Source: an uncultured Lachnospiraceae bacterium (GTDB lineage Bacteria; Bacillota; Clostridia; Lachnospirales; Lachnospiraceae). Taken from it: 64,000 nucleotides of DNA. A model generated the notes under the pieces. That model did not search any database, was not told where the DNA came from, and saw only the letters and a list, made by a program, of their open reading frames with translations. Made by a program: the position numbers and the translations under genes. This document shows, in pieces, positions 25,298-34,308 of the stretch. The stretch is taken from the NCBI GenBank assembly GCA_947566645.1, contig CANOKL010000008.1:44372-108371 (forward strand). The letters run 5' to 3'. How positions within the stretch are numbered: the first letter of the stretch is position 1; each line of letters opens with the position of its first letter.

Positions 25298-25329
25298 GGG
25301 ACGGGGCATTTTTAAAAATGCCCCGTCCC
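25298..25329. repeat. GC-rich palindrome family B, copy 4
   Basis: A 32-base perfect palindrome. It contains the stop (25312-25314) and last codons of rnhA and lies between rnhA and rnpB, both on the minus strand. Confidence 0.9.
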
Positions 25330-25776
25330 CAACTTGTCTGCTGCTGAGGTGGCGAGCTCGTCGCATCTTTCATTCTGCGGATGCCCGTTATGTCCCTTTA
25401 CCCAGTTGAATGTTACGTTATGGGGTTCCTTTGCTTTTAGAAGTCTCTGCCACAGGTCGATATTTTTTACCGGCTCATTTTTTCCTCGTTTCCACCCTTT
25501 TTTGATCCAGCCTGTGATCCAGTTTTTGTTAAATGCGTCCACTACGTATTTGGAATCGGAATACAGGCTCACATCGCACGGACGGTTGAGTGCTTCCAGT
25601 CCTGCGATTACTGCCATCAGCTCCATGCGGTTGTTGGTTGTCTTTTCGAATCCTTCTGACAATTCCTTTACATGAAGCTGTCCTTTCGAATCTACATATT
25701 CCAGTACGGTTCCGTAGCCGCCGGGGCCGTCGGGATTTCCCCTGGCAGCTCCGTCTGTATAGATACTCACCTGCAT
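25312..25776 (-). CDS. rnhA: Ribonuclease HI
   Basis: Cuts the RNA strand of RNA-DNA hybrids. It has 154 residues. The catalytic acids are in [16 protein letters not shown] (first Asp), [13 protein letters not shown] (Glu), LYSDSKYVV (Asp) and near the C-terminus NERCDELA (Asp), with the basic [16 protein letters not shown] handle and [12 protein letters not shown] loop. GGAGAGG is eight bases before ATG 25776. It is 16 bases after the MoaB-like gene. The last residues GTGHF and stop come from palindrome B copy 4, which seems to have replaced the native end beyond the last helix. Confidence 0.95.
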   Translation of the reverse strand: MQVSIYTDGAARGNPDGPGGYGTVLEYVDSKGQLHVKELSEGFEKTTNNRMELMAVIAGLEALNRPCDVSLYSDSKYVVDAFNKNWITGWIKKGWKRGKNEPVKNIDLWQRLLKAKEPHNVTFNWVKGHNGHPQNERCDELATSAADKLGTGHF

Positions 25777-25792
25777 CTCTTATGCCTCTCCT

Positions 25793-26263
25793 TTACGCTT
25801 CTCCTTTGATCACGCTGACGGCGTGGATTACTTCTGGCAGAATGTAGCTTAAGCATTCCTTTACTGCTCCTGCTTTTCCTGGAAGATTCACAATCAGCAC
25901 ATCCCCGCGGATGCCTGCCGCGCTCCGGTTCAGCATGGTACGTTTTGTCATGGCCAGCATATGCGCCCGCATTCCCTCTGGAATTCCTGCAATCGGCCTG
26001 TCTACCACATCCATGGTTGCCTCCGGGGTGCAGTCCTCCGGCGCGCAGCCAGCCCCGCCTGTTGTCAGGATCAAGTCTGCAAGATGATTATCCGCCATCC
26101 TCTGAAATACAGTAGACAGTACCGTTCTGTCATTGGGAAGTGCCTTCATAAAGACTACCTCCATATCTGCCTCCTCGGCCATCTGGCGGATAACCTCTCC
26201 GCTCTGGTTTTCCTCTTTTTCTCTATATACAGCCGTACTCGCCGTTATAATCGCAACCTTCAT
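25793..26263 (-). CDS. MogA/MoaB family molybdenum cofactor biosynthesis protein
   Basis: Molybdopterin adenylyltransferase-type fold of 156 residues. The start MKVAIITASTAVY, the LTTGGAGCAPEDCTPEAT motif (GG-G-x-D-x-TPEA pattern) and NLPGKAGAVKECLSYILPEV are family marks. GGAGG is six bases before ATG 26263; the longer frame to 26374 has no ribosome site. No other molybdenum cofactor genes are in this window, so its pathway here cannot be confirmed. It is upstream of rnhA in a likely two-gene unit. Confidence 0.88.
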   Translation of the reverse strand: MKVAIITASTAVYREKEENQSGEVIRQMAEEADMEVVFMKALPNDRTVLSTVFQRMADNHLADLILTTGGAGCAPEDCTPEATMDVVDRPIAGIPEGMRAHMLAMTKRTMLNRSAAGIRGDVLIVNLPGKAGAVKECLSYILPEVIHAVSVIKGEA

Positions 26264-26417
26264 CCTGTACCTCCGTCTATCTCTTCTTCTGATGAATGTG
26301 CCTGAAGATCTCCTGACGCTTATCGTACACGGAATGCTCCGTGCCAGCGCATGCTTCCATGACACTTGTATCAAGTTTAAACCATTTCATGCAATTATGC
26401 AATGGGTACTTCACGAA

Positions 26418-27890
26418 TTATATGATAATGCACACCATTCCTCCATTGCTGTCATTGACAATTTTCTGCATGGTATCCTGAAGCTTTGTCTGACTTTCAT
26501 CATTGATCATGGCCATCTTATTTCTCATGCCGTCCATTACCAGGTCTTCAATAGACTTGCCAAATATATTCGTACCCCAGATGCCTTCCTCGCTCTGCTT
26601 TGCCTCCTCAATGTATTGAATCAGATCCTTTGCCTGCTGCTCATTTCCTACAATCGGGGCGATCTCTGTCTCAATATTCGCACGGATCAGATGAATAGAT
26701 GGTGCCTGGGAATGTATCTTCACGCCGTATTTGTTGCCCTGCTTAATGATCTCCGGTTCATTTAAAGTAATCTCCTCCCTGGACGGGCTTACCACGCCAT
26801 AGCCTTTCATGCGGACCAGTGCAAAGGCATCCTTTACATTCTCGTACTCTGCTTTGAGCTCTGACAGATCCTTCATAGCGGCAATCAGCTCATACTGCCC
26901 TGCAATATGGGTTCCCGTAAGCTCGCTGAGCATCTCGTAATAGTATTTATCCGCAATCCCGATGCGCACCCTGACGCATCCCGTGTCCATGGCAATATGA
27001 TCCACCTTGCATTCATCAATATACTGGCTTTCCGGCTGTCTGATCCCGCCTGCTGCATCCCGTATTTCTCCGAAGCCATACAGAATCTCCCTGATATGGG
27101 AAAGAAGCTCCTGCTTCAGCTTATGCTCCCTTGGAAGCATCTCCACCCATTTCGGAATAAAGAACTGAATCTCAGAAACCGGGAACTCAAACAGCACTGC
27201 CTCCATAATCCGGTAAATGTCCTCTTCTTTGAGCTGCTCACAATTGACCGGCAGCGCTTTCACCCCGTATTCCTGCTCCAGCTCTGCGATCACCTTCTTC
27301 GCATCCTCGCCATAAGGCTTTACCGAATTCACAAGCACAATAAAAGGCTTGCCAATTCCCTGCAGCTCGCGGATCGTCCTGCCTTCTGCTTCTCTGTAGT
27401 TTTCCCTTTCAATCTCACCGATGCTTCCATCTGTTGTAATCACAATCCCGATCGTGGAGTGGTCATGGATCACCTTCCTCGTCCCGATGCCTGCTGCCTT
27501 GGTAAATGGAATCTCGTAGTCAAACCAGGGTGTCTTTACCTGGCGCTCCTCATTTCCTTCCACATGACCCGCCGCGCCGTCCACCATATAGCCGACACAG
27601 TCAATGAGCCGTACCTTCACAGACACATCCTCCGAAAGCCGGATCTGTGCCGCCTCCTTGGGAACGAACTTGGGCTCCGTGGTCATAATGGTCTTTCCTG
27701 ATGCCGACTGGGGCAGTTCATCTCTTGTCCTTGCCTGGTCGTGCTCATCCTCCATATTCGGGAGTACCAGAACATCCATGAAGCGCTTAATAAAGGTGGA
27801 TTTTCCTGTTCTCACAGGTCCCACCACTCCTATATATATTTCTCCGTTCGTTCTGCCCCCGATATCTTTGTACAACTGAAATGTATCCAT
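26418..27890 (-). CDS. spoIVA: Stage IV sporulation protein A (SpoIVA)
   Basis: Morphogenetic ATPase that polymerises on the forespore surface and forms the base of the spore coat. It has 490 residues. Walker A GPVRTGKST is at 24-32; the switch-like region LIDCVGYMVDGAAGH and NSVKPYGEDAKKV belong to its TRAFAC-type P-loop domain, with middle and C-terminal domains following and a C-terminal ending NGGMVCIII. GGGGGT precedes ATG 27890 by six bases. A sigma-E-like -10 element lies upstream. It neighbours gpsA, plsY and der, a common order in spore-forming Firmicutes. Confidence 0.96.
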   Translation of the reverse strand: MDTFQLYKDIGGRTNGEIYIGVVGPVRTGKSTFIKRFMDVLVLPNMEDEHDQARTRDELPQSASGKTIMTTEPKFVPKEAAQIRLSEDVSVKVRLIDCVGYMVDGAAGHVEGNEERQVKTPWFDYEIPFTKAAGIGTRKVIHDHSTIGIVITTDGSIGEIERENYREAEGRTIRELQGIGKPFIVLVNSVKPYGEDAKKVIAELEQEYGVKALPVNCEQLKEEDIYRIMEAVLFEFPVSEIQFFIPKWVEMLPREHKLKQELLSHIREILYGFGEIRDAAGGIRQPESQYIDECKVDHIAMDTGCVRVRIGIADKYYYEMLSELTGTHIAGQYELIAAMKDLSELKAEYENVKDAFALVRMKGYGVVSPSREEITLNEPEIIKQGNKYGVKIHSQAPSIHLIRANIETEIAPIVGNEQQAKDLIQYIEEAKQSEEGIWGTNIFGKSIEDLVMDGMRNKMAMINDESQTKLQDTMQKIVNDSNGGMVCIII

Positions 27891-27918
27891 TCTAATACCC
27901 CCTTGTTATGCTGATACA

Positions 27919-27926
27919 AGTGTATG
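27919..27926 (-). promoter_or_regulatory. Possible sigma-E -10 element of spoIVA
   Basis: The minus-strand octamer CATACACT fits the sigma-E -10 consensus CATACANT and lies 28 bases before the start codon. The -35 region is not convincing. Confidence 0.4.
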
Positions 27927-27996
27927 TAAGCATATGGGAGTTTAGAACCTCTGTTATAAAAATCTATCCTGAAGCATTGTATATTACATACAGTCC

Positions 27997-29013
27997 CTAA
28001 GCATCCTTCCAGGGAAGCGCCGTATGCTCTGCCTTGCTGTCCCTGAGCATCAGCTCATTGACTGCCTCCTTCGGATCTTTTCCTTCAAACAGAACTTCAT
28101 TCACTTTATTAATAATGGGAAGGGGAACGCCGTATTTCTGCCCCAGCTTCACGGCAGCCTTTGTGGAATACACTCCCTCCACAACCATCTGCACCTCATC
28201 CATTGCCTCCTGCATAGTTCTGCCCTGTCCCATCAAGAATCCTGCCTTACGGTTCCGGCTGTGGACGCTGGCACAGGTTACGATCAGGTCGCCGATTCCT
28301 GTAAGACCTGTAAAGCTCTCCACCGCGCCGCCCATCTTAACGCCAAGCCTTGCAATCTCTGCAATGCCCCGGGTAATGAGCGCTGCCTTTGTATTGTCCC
28401 CATATCCCATGCCGTCCGCAATCCCGGCCGCCAGTGCAATGACATTCTTAAGAGAGCCTCCAAGCTCCATCCCCAGCATATCCGGGCTTGTATATACCCG
28501 GAACACTTCATTCATGAACATCTTCTGAAGATAGTCTGCAGTCTCCTCTGAACGTGCACCGATGACAACCGTCGTGGGAAGCCCTCTCCCCACTTCCTCC
28601 GCGTGGCTGGGCCCGGAAAGCACCGCCACGTCCGCCTGGGGAATCTCCTCTCCGATCTGCTGGGAGAGGGTCATAAGCGTATCCTCCTCAATTCCTTTCG
28701 CCACATCCACAATGATCTGCCCCTCTGCTACATAAGGCTTCATGCTGCGCGCCGTATTCCTTGTAAATGGAGACGGCACCGCCAGCACAAGGAAATCCTT
28801 CCCTGTCACTGCCTCTTCAAGGTTCGTGGTAAACTTCATATCCTCCGGTATCTTTACTCCAGGGAGTTTGCTCTTATGCTCGCGTTCACCTGCAAGCATA
28901 TCTACCTCCTCCTGGCTGATAGACCATACGGTCACTTCATGTCCATTTTTATGAAGCAGAAGCGCCAGGGCTGTCCCCCAGCTTCCTGCTCCCATAATAC
29001 CTGTCTTTGCCAT
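27997..29013 (-). CDS. gpsA: NAD(P)H-dependent glycerol-3-phosphate dehydrogenase
   Basis: Reduces dihydroxyacetone phosphate to glycerol-3-phosphate, the backbone for phospholipids. It has 338 residues. The Rossmann motif GAGSWGTALA is near 8-17, VLSGPSHAEEV and GGSLKNVIALAAGIADGMG (catalytic Lys in the latter) follow, with GLTGIGDLIVTC. Two ATGs are adjacent (29016, 29013); GGAGGG fits the second better. It is downstream of plsY, so substrate maker and user are in one operon. Confidence 0.96.
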   Translation of the reverse strand: MAKTGIMGAGSWGTALALLLHKNGHEVTVWSISQEEVDMLAGEREHKSKLPGVKIPEDMKFTTNLEEAVTGKDFLVLAVPSPFTRNTARSMKPYVAEGQIIVDVAKGIEEDTLMTLSQQIGEEIPQADVAVLSGPSHAEEVGRGLPTTVVIGARSEETADYLQKMFMNEVFRVYTSPDMLGMELGGSLKNVIALAAGIADGMGYGDNTKAALITRGIAEIARLGVKMGGAVESFTGLTGIGDLIVTCASVHSRNRKAGFLMGQGRTMQEAMDEVQMVVEGVYSTKAAVKLGQKYGVPLPIINKVNEVLFEGKDPKEAVNELMLRDSKAEHTALPWKDA

Positions 29014-29038
29014 CATACACCCTCCTTTTCGGCTCTTT

Positions 29039-29680
29039 TTATTTTTTCCCTACACTCAGTTTATTCTCGGTTCCTGACAATAATCTTTTTATATTTTCCC
29101 TGTGCTTGTAAAATGCCGACAGCATAAGAAATGCCGCCACAGCATACATCTCATACACATAGGGCGCCCCCACGCCGAAACCACCCGTCTGTCCGTACAC
29201 TACCACCTCAATGAGATAGACAATTACCACAAGGAGAGAGCCCAGTGACACGTAACGTGTCGCTGCCACTGCTCCCACAAACACAGCCAGGCAGATCAGC
29301 ACCATCCATATATTCACCGTACTGGCAAGGAGCCCGGCCGTTGCCGCAATCCCCTTTCCTCCCTTGAACTTCAGATAAAACGGATAGTTATGCCCCAGCA
29401 CCGCGCCCATACCTGCATACATGGCAAGCACAGGCAGAATCTCCCCATGGGAATTCCCGAACAAAAGCTTCACCGCCAGAACCGCAAAGATACACTTGAA
29501 TGCATCCCCGAGAAATGTCACAAGACCTGCCTTCCATCCCAGAGTTCTGAGAGCATTGGTCGTCCCTGCATTTCCGCTCCCATATCTGCGGATATCCATA
29601 TGATGAAGCTTTCCATAAATATATCCGGTCTGCAGAAGGCCGAATGCATATCCAATCATTACACTTACGATACGTTCCAT
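29039..29680 (-). CDS. plsY: Acyl phosphate:glycerol-3-phosphate acyltransferase
   Basis: Membrane enzyme that moves an acyl group from acyl phosphate to glycerol-3-phosphate, the first step of phosphatidate synthesis. It has 213 residues with about seven hydrophobic segments. The signatures GSGNAGTTNALRTLGW (36-51) and YLKFKGGKGIAATAG (phosphate-binding) are plain. AGGGG is nine bases before the ATG. It is three bases after der and 25 before gpsA, in one operon. Confidence 0.95.
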   Translation of the reverse strand: MERIVSVMIGYAFGLLQTGYIYGKLHHMDIRRYGSGNAGTTNALRTLGWKAGLVTFLGDAFKCIFAVLAVKLLFGNSHGEILPVLAMYAGMGAVLGHNYPFYLKFKGGKGIAATAGLLASTVNIWMVLICLAVFVGAVAATRYVSLGSLLVVIVYLIEVVVYGQTGGFGVGAPYVYEMYAVAAFLMLSAFYKHRENIKRLLSGTENKLSVGKK

Positions 29681-29683
29681 TTT

Positions 29684-31012
29684 CTAACGCCCCTTTTCTT
29701 TTCGTTCCCGAATAAAAAACTTTAGTGATGTTCCTCTGAATCCAAATGCCTCCCGGATCTTATTCTCCAGATATCTCTGATAAGAGAAATGCATCAGCTC
29801 CCTGTCATTTACAAAGATCACAAAGGTGGGCGGCTTCACCGACACCTGGGTGATATAATAAAGCTTCAGCCTCTTTCCCTTGTCTGACGGGGGCTGCTGC
29901 AGGGCAACTGCCTCCATGAGAATCTCATTTAACACACCGGTCGCTACCCTGAGCGTCTGATTTTCAATCACCATGTCAATCACATCATAGAGCTTATTCA
30001 GGCGCTGCCCTGTCATGGCGGAAACATACATAATCTCCGCATAAGGCACAAAAGAAAGGATCCTTCTTACCTCCTGCTCATATTCCCTCATGGTTCTGTC
30101 GTTTTTTTCAATGGCATCCCATTTATTTACCACAATCACGATGCCCTTTCCGCGCTCATGGGCAATTCCGGCAATCTTCGCGTCCTGCTCTGTCACCCCT
30201 TCCACGGCATCAATGACCACGAGAACCACATCCGCCCTCTCCACGGCCGTCACTGTGCGGATAATGCTGTACCGTTCCAGCTCCTCCTTAATCTTGTTCT
30301 TCCGGCGTAAGCCTGCTGTATCAATAAATACATATTCCTTCCCGTCATGCACAAGCTCCGTATCAATCGCGTCCCTCGTTGTTCCCGCAATCTCTGATAC
30401 GATCACCCTCTGCTCCCCGAGAAGCTTATTAATAATCGAGGATTTTCCCACATTCGGCTTCCCTACAATGGCAATCCGGGGACGCTCATCCTCCTCCTCT
30501 TCCCCTGATTCCTTCTGAAAATGCCCGGCCACCCGGTCAAGCATATCCCCGAGTCCGAGCCTGGATGCCGCTGATACAGGCACCGGATCGCCGATACCCA
30601 GATTGTAAAATTCATACACATCCGGCATAAACTTTTCGAAGCTGTCCACCTTATTTACCACAAGCACCACCGGCTTGCCGCTTCTCCTCAGCATATCCGC
30701 CACCTTGGAATCTGCATCCACAAGCCCCTGACGCACATCTGTGATAAAGACAATCACATCCGCTGTATCAATGGCAGTCTGCGCCTGCTCCCGCATCTGC
30801 GAAAGGATAATATCCTTGCTTTCCGGCTCGATTCCTCCAGTGTCAATCAGGGTGAAGCTCTGTCCCAGCCACTCCGTCTCCGCATAGATCCGGTCCCTGG
30901 TCACGCCGGGCGTATCCTCCACAATCGCGATCTTTCCTCCCGCCAGTGCATTGAAGAGAGTTGACTTTCCTACATTTGGCCTTCCTACAATTGCTACTAC
31001 TGGTTTACTCAT
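29684..31012 (-). CDS. der: Ribosome biogenesis GTPase Der (EngA)
   Basis: Tandem-GTPase factor needed for 50S subunit maturation. It has 442 residues. The first G domain has GRPNVGKST (10-18), DTPGVTRD and NKVD; the second has [13 protein letters not shown] and NKWD; a C-terminal KH-like domain ends the chain ([19 protein letters not shown]). ATG 31012 has GGGAG nine bases upstream; the longer frame to 31033 is disfavoured. It lies after the PDZ/radical-SAM gene, an order conserved across many clostridia. Confidence 0.96.
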   Translation of the reverse strand: MSKPVVAIVGRPNVGKSTLFNALAGGKIAIVEDTPGVTRDRIYAETEWLGQSFTLIDTGGIEPESKDIILSQMREQAQTAIDTADVIVFITDVRQGLVDADSKVADMLRRSGKPVVLVVNKVDSFEKFMPDVYEFYNLGIGDPVPVSAASRLGLGDMLDRVAGHFQKESGEEEEDERPRIAIVGKPNVGKSSIINKLLGEQRVIVSEIAGTTRDAIDTELVHDGKEYVFIDTAGLRRKNKIKEELERYSIIRTVTAVERADVVLVVIDAVEGVTEQDAKIAGIAHERGKGIVIVVNKWDAIEKNDRTMREYEQEVRRILSFVPYAEIMYVSAMTGQRLNKLYDVIDMVIENQTLRVATGVLNEILMEAVALQQPPSDKGKRLKLYYITQVSVKPPTFVIFVNDRELMHFSYQRYLENKIREAFGFRGTSLKFFIRERKEKGR

Positions 31013-31077
31013 ATTCTTAATCTCCCAAATCACTTTCCCGCGGCCGCCGCCGTAAGCCTGACGGCCTGTATGAACAG

Positions 31078-32394
31078 CTACTCACAGTATCCGGTAACTG
31101 CATCTATAAAATCTTGTCCACTTGATTTTACAATATCTGTCTCCACTTGTAAAGCTTCCGATAGTTCTTCCCTCGTAATGTCATCCAGAAATACCTCCTC
31201 ACCACTGCGGAACATGCTGCACGGAAGGAGCAGCCGCTCTCCAAGCCTCCTGTCTGCAAGCTGGCGGACCAGGTCCTGTCCCGTAAGAAGACCGGACACG
31301 GTGATCAGCTCTCCAAAGAACTCATTTTTTACCGGGTAGACGTGTATCACTGTCTCTGTATATTTTTCCTGAAGCTTTTCTGCCATCTGCTTAATATACG
31401 GATATGCAAGCAGCCCTGTGGCTATGGACACTTCTCTCTTCCTGTCGTCCCCTGCCGCCTGACTGTATGCCTCCTCAAACTCATCTGTCAGAAGCCGTAG
31501 CATCCCCACGCCATTTTCAAGCTGAAGGTATCCGTCATACCGGGATTCCTCCGGCACTTCCTCCCCGGCTAAAAGATACCATTCATCCCCGGCATGTATA
31601 AAATGAACTCCATGCTCTGCATACAGTTTCTCCTGCCATCTGTGGATTACGGACAGCACCTCTCTGGCATCTTCCCTGGAAAATGGCTCAAGAGGTTCCA
31701 GCCCCTCCCTGTATTTTGTAAGTCCTACCGGAACCACTGACACACTCCGCAGATAAGGAAGATACCCTGACAGCTCCCGGATACTTCTCTCCAGCTCTTC
31801 CCCGTCATTCACGCCCCGGCAGAGCACGATCTGGCCATTCATCTCAATTCCCGCGCCATAAAGCCTGTCCACTTTCTTAAGCGCCTCCCCTGCAAACCGG
31901 TTGTGGAGCATCCTGCACCGGAGCTCTGGATTCGTCGTATGAAAAGAAATGTTAATGGGCTCCAGACGATACCGGATAATCCGGTCAAGATCATGGTCAC
32001 TCATATTCGTAAGGGTAACATAATTCCCCTGAAGGAAGGACAGCCTCGAATCATCGTCCTTAAAATATAACGTGTCCCGCATTCCCTCCGGCATCTGGTC
32101 TATGAAGCAGAACATACATTTATTCCGGCAGGAACGGTACTCATCCATAAGACCCTGCTCAAATTCAATCCCCAGATCTTCCTCATAATCCTTCTCAATC
32201 TCCAGCTCCCACTGCTCCCCGTCCGGCTTTTCCACCAAAAGAACCAGCTCCTCATCATTTACAAGAAAATGATAATCAAAAACATCCTCAATCTCCATGT
32301 CATTGATGGAAAGCAGCCTGTCTCCCGGCTCTATTCCAAGCTCTCCGGCAATACTTCCCGGCTCTATTCTCTTAATCATATGCTTATGAATCAT
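31078..32394 (-). CDS. DUF512 family protein (PDZ plus radical-SAM-like)
   Basis: A 438-residue protein of unconfirmed role that is regularly adjacent to der. It has an N-terminal PDZ-like domain (about 5-70, [23 protein letters not shown]), then a radical-SAM-like core with cysteines C89, C93 and C96 (CRNKCMFC), and a C-terminal DUF512 domain. The cluster spacing C-x3-C-x2-C is that of radical SAM enzymes. GAGGTG is seven bases before ATG 32394. A ribosome-assembly or RNA-linked role is suggested only by the constant der neighbour. Confidence 0.88.
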   Translation of the reverse strand: MIHKHMIKRIEPGSIAGELGIEPGDRLLSINDMEIEDVFDYHFLVNDEELVLLVEKPDGEQWELEIEKDYEEDLGIEFEQGLMDEYRSCRNKCMFCFIDQMPEGMRDTLYFKDDDSRLSFLQGNYVTLTNMSDHDLDRIIRYRLEPINISFHTTNPELRCRMLHNRFAGEALKKVDRLYGAGIEMNGQIVLCRGVNDGEELERSIRELSGYLPYLRSVSVVPVGLTKYREGLEPLEPFSREDAREVLSVIHRWQEKLYAEHGVHFIHAGDEWYLLAGEEVPEESRYDGYLQLENGVGMLRLLTDEFEEAYSQAAGDDRKREVSIATGLLAYPYIKQMAEKLQEKYTETVIHVYPVKNEFFGELITVSGLLTGQDLVRQLADRRLGERLLLPCSMFRSGEEVFLDDITREELSEALQVETDIVKSSGQDFIDAVTGYCE

Positions 32395-32477
32395 ATCAAA
32401 ACACCTCGGATCATTATCATTACATCACTACCATCATACAATATCCCGGTAAAATAGTCCAACAAAATCTATAGTTA

Positions 32478-32500
32478 CAGTTCTGCCAAAGGCAGAACTG
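32478..32500. other. Perfect hairpin upstream of prs
   Basis: CAGTTCTGCC (32478-32487), loop AAA, GGCAGAACTG (32491-32500). It lies 128 bases before the prs start and 84 bases before the divergent DUF512 start. No T-run follows, so it is not a standard terminator; operator or leader role is possible. Confidence 0.5.
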
Positions 32501-32628
32501 TTAGAATCTATTTACTCTAACCATTGACCACGCATGGCAAAAATGATATAAATAATATAGAACCGGATTCGGAAACTTCTAAGTTCCGGGTCAGGTACAT
32601 AATTCACAAATTGAAACAGGAGAAAGCT

Positions 32629-33810
32629 ATGCCAAACATAAAGTTAATGGAAGAGGCACTTCCCGTTGCCCCACTGAAAATTGCAGCCCTTGAGAGCTGC
32701 CGCGCACTGGGTGAAAAAGTCAACAGCTATATTGTAAAATTTCGTCAGGATACCCTGAAGGAGGACCTGATCTCTCCTCTCTTTTCCAGCTATCAGCTTG
32801 ACAACTATCTGATCGACTTGTCCTGCCCGCGCTTCGGCACAGGAGAGGCAAAGGGAATCATCAAGGAAAGTATCCGCGGCAAAGATCTGTTCATCATGGT
32901 CGATGTATGCAATTACAGTCTCACCTACACAGTAAACGGGCACAAAAACCACATGTCCCCTGACGACCACTATCAGGATCTGAAGCGCATTATATCTGCC
33001 GCAACCGGAAAGGCGCACCGGATTAATGTCATCATGCCCTTCCTCTATGAAAGCCGCCAGCATAAGCGCACCAAGAGAGAGTCCTTAGACTGCGCACTTG
33101 CACTCAGGGAGCTGACAGATATGGGCGTCAGTAATATCATAACCTTCGATGCCCATGACCCGCGGGTACAAAACTCCATCCCCTTACATGGCTTCGATAA
33201 TTTTGCCACCACCTACCAGTTCATGAAAGCGCTGCTGCGCGCAGAACCTGACCTGTCCGTAGACAAGGAACATCTGATGATCATCAGCCCGGACGAGGGA
33301 GCTATGCACCGCGCCGTATATTTTTCCAATGTAACCGGCGTGGACATGGGAATGTTCTATAAGCGCAGGGACTATTCCACAATTGTCAACGGAAAGAACC
33401 CCATCGTCGCCCACGAATTCCTGGGCTCTGACCTCAGAGGAAAGAATGTAATCATTGTAGACGATATGATCTCCTCCGGCGAAAGTATGCTGGAGGTAGC
33501 AAGACAGATGAAGGAACGAGGCGCAAAAAAAGTATTCGTATGCACCACCTTCGGTCTCTTCACCGACGGCTTCGAACAATTTGACGAATATTACGAAAAA
33601 GAATATATTAACCGGGTCATTACGACAAACCTTACCTATCTTCCGCCCGAAGTGGAAGACAAGCCGTATTTTGCCATTGCTGACATGAGCAAATTCCTTG
33701 CACTTATCATTGACTCCTTTAATCATGATATAACCATGAGCTCCGTACTCGACCCGACGGCAAAGCTTCATGCGTTACTGGAGCGGCATCTGGGGACGGG
33801 GCATTTTTAA
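32629..33810 (+). CDS. prs: Ribose-phosphate pyrophosphokinase (PRPP synthetase)
   Basis: Makes PRPP from ribose 5-phosphate and ATP for nucleotide, His and Trp synthesis. It has 393 residues, about 75 more than the usual enzyme, with a long N-terminal part. It keeps VIMPFLYESRQHKRTKRE (flexible ATP loop, about 134-151), TFDAHDPRVQN and the PRPP loop VDDMISSGES (277-286), which departs from the common VDDIIDTGGT form, as in a long-type clostridial group. AGGAG lies six bases before ATG 32629. The terminal GTGHF and stop are supplied by palindrome B copy 5. Confidence 0.9.
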   Translation: MPNIKLMEEALPVAPLKIAALESCRALGEKVNSYIVKFRQDTLKEDLISPLFSSYQLDNYLIDLSCPRFGTGEAKGIIKESIRGKDLFIMVDVCNYSLTYTVNGHKNHMSPDDHYQDLKRIISAATGKAHRINVIMPFLYESRQHKRTKRESLDCALALRELTDMGVSNIITFDAHDPRVQNSIPLHGFDNFATTYQFMKALLRAEPDLSVDKEHLMIISPDEGAMHRAVYFSNVTGVDMGMFYKRRDYSTIVNGKNPIVAHEFLGSDLRGKNVIIVDDMISSGESMLEVARQMKERGAKKVFVCTTFGLFTDGFEQFDEYYEKEYINRVITTNLTYLPPEVEDKPYFAIADMSKFLALIIDSFNHDITMSSVLDPTAKLHALLERHLGTGHF

Positions 33811-33826
33811 AAATGCCCCGTCCCCA
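33791..33826. repeat. GC-rich palindrome family B, copy 5
   Basis: A 36-base perfect palindrome that contains the prs stop codon (33808-33810) and lies 20 bases from the end of the convergent small membrane gene: a likely shared two-way terminator. Confidence 0.9.
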
Positions 33827-33845
33827 ACTTAAAACTTTTCTTCCA

Positions 33846-34178
33846 TCAATCAATTTTTTTACCAAGAATCCACGGAACTCCCAGTTTAAAGAGGGAGGAG
33901 CCTGCAACCAGCACTGCCAGAATTTTCCGTTCCTTCTGTCTGTCCTGACAGCGTATATGAATCTGTTCAAAAGATTTTTTAAGCCGTGAACCTCCGCTCA
34001 GCAGGTCTGCGATAATCTTAATGACAGCCCAGAACTGGCTTCCTATAAATATAATCAAGGCAAAAGCCCTGCTTTTTCCGATTCTTTTATCCCCCAGCCG
34101 GTATATGCCGCAGGATAAGCCGATGAATGTGACTATATGATGAATCCATATGCCGGTGTTTACTTCTCTTTCTTTCAT
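33846..34178 (-). CDS. Small membrane protein, function unknown
   Basis: A 110-residue protein with three hydrophobic segments (about 10-27, 36-58 and 88-105) and a basic cytoplasmic stretch between the last two. It has no recognised motif. GAGGGAG is six bases before ATG 34178, which fits better than the upstream frame to 34247. It is convergent with prs and stands apart from serA downstream on the same strand by 130 bases. The family is not recognised. Confidence 0.65.
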   Translation of the reverse strand: MKEREVNTGIWIHHIVTFIGLSCGIYRLGDKRIGKSRAFALIIFIGSQFWAVIKIIADLLSGGSRLKKSFEQIHIRCQDRQKERKILAVLVAGSSLFKLGVPWILGKKID

Positions 34179-34308
34179 TATGTACTCCCTCTCTTTTTCT
34201 GCCAGTATACTGTCTGCTGTTATTATTGTACCGCAGATTCCTGTCAAAATACAGAGGAAAAAAGCGCAATTTCCGACCTTTTTCGTTAATATTCACTCAT
34301 CCTCAGCT

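Noticed and set aside
25040..25315. Open frames of 60-90 codons on both strands
   Set aside because: They lie within RNase P RNA and palindrome B; the RNA motifs explain the sequence.
26320..26350. Hairpin CACGGA/TCCGTG after spoIVA as a terminator
   Set aside because: Only six pairs and no T-run; not enough to call.
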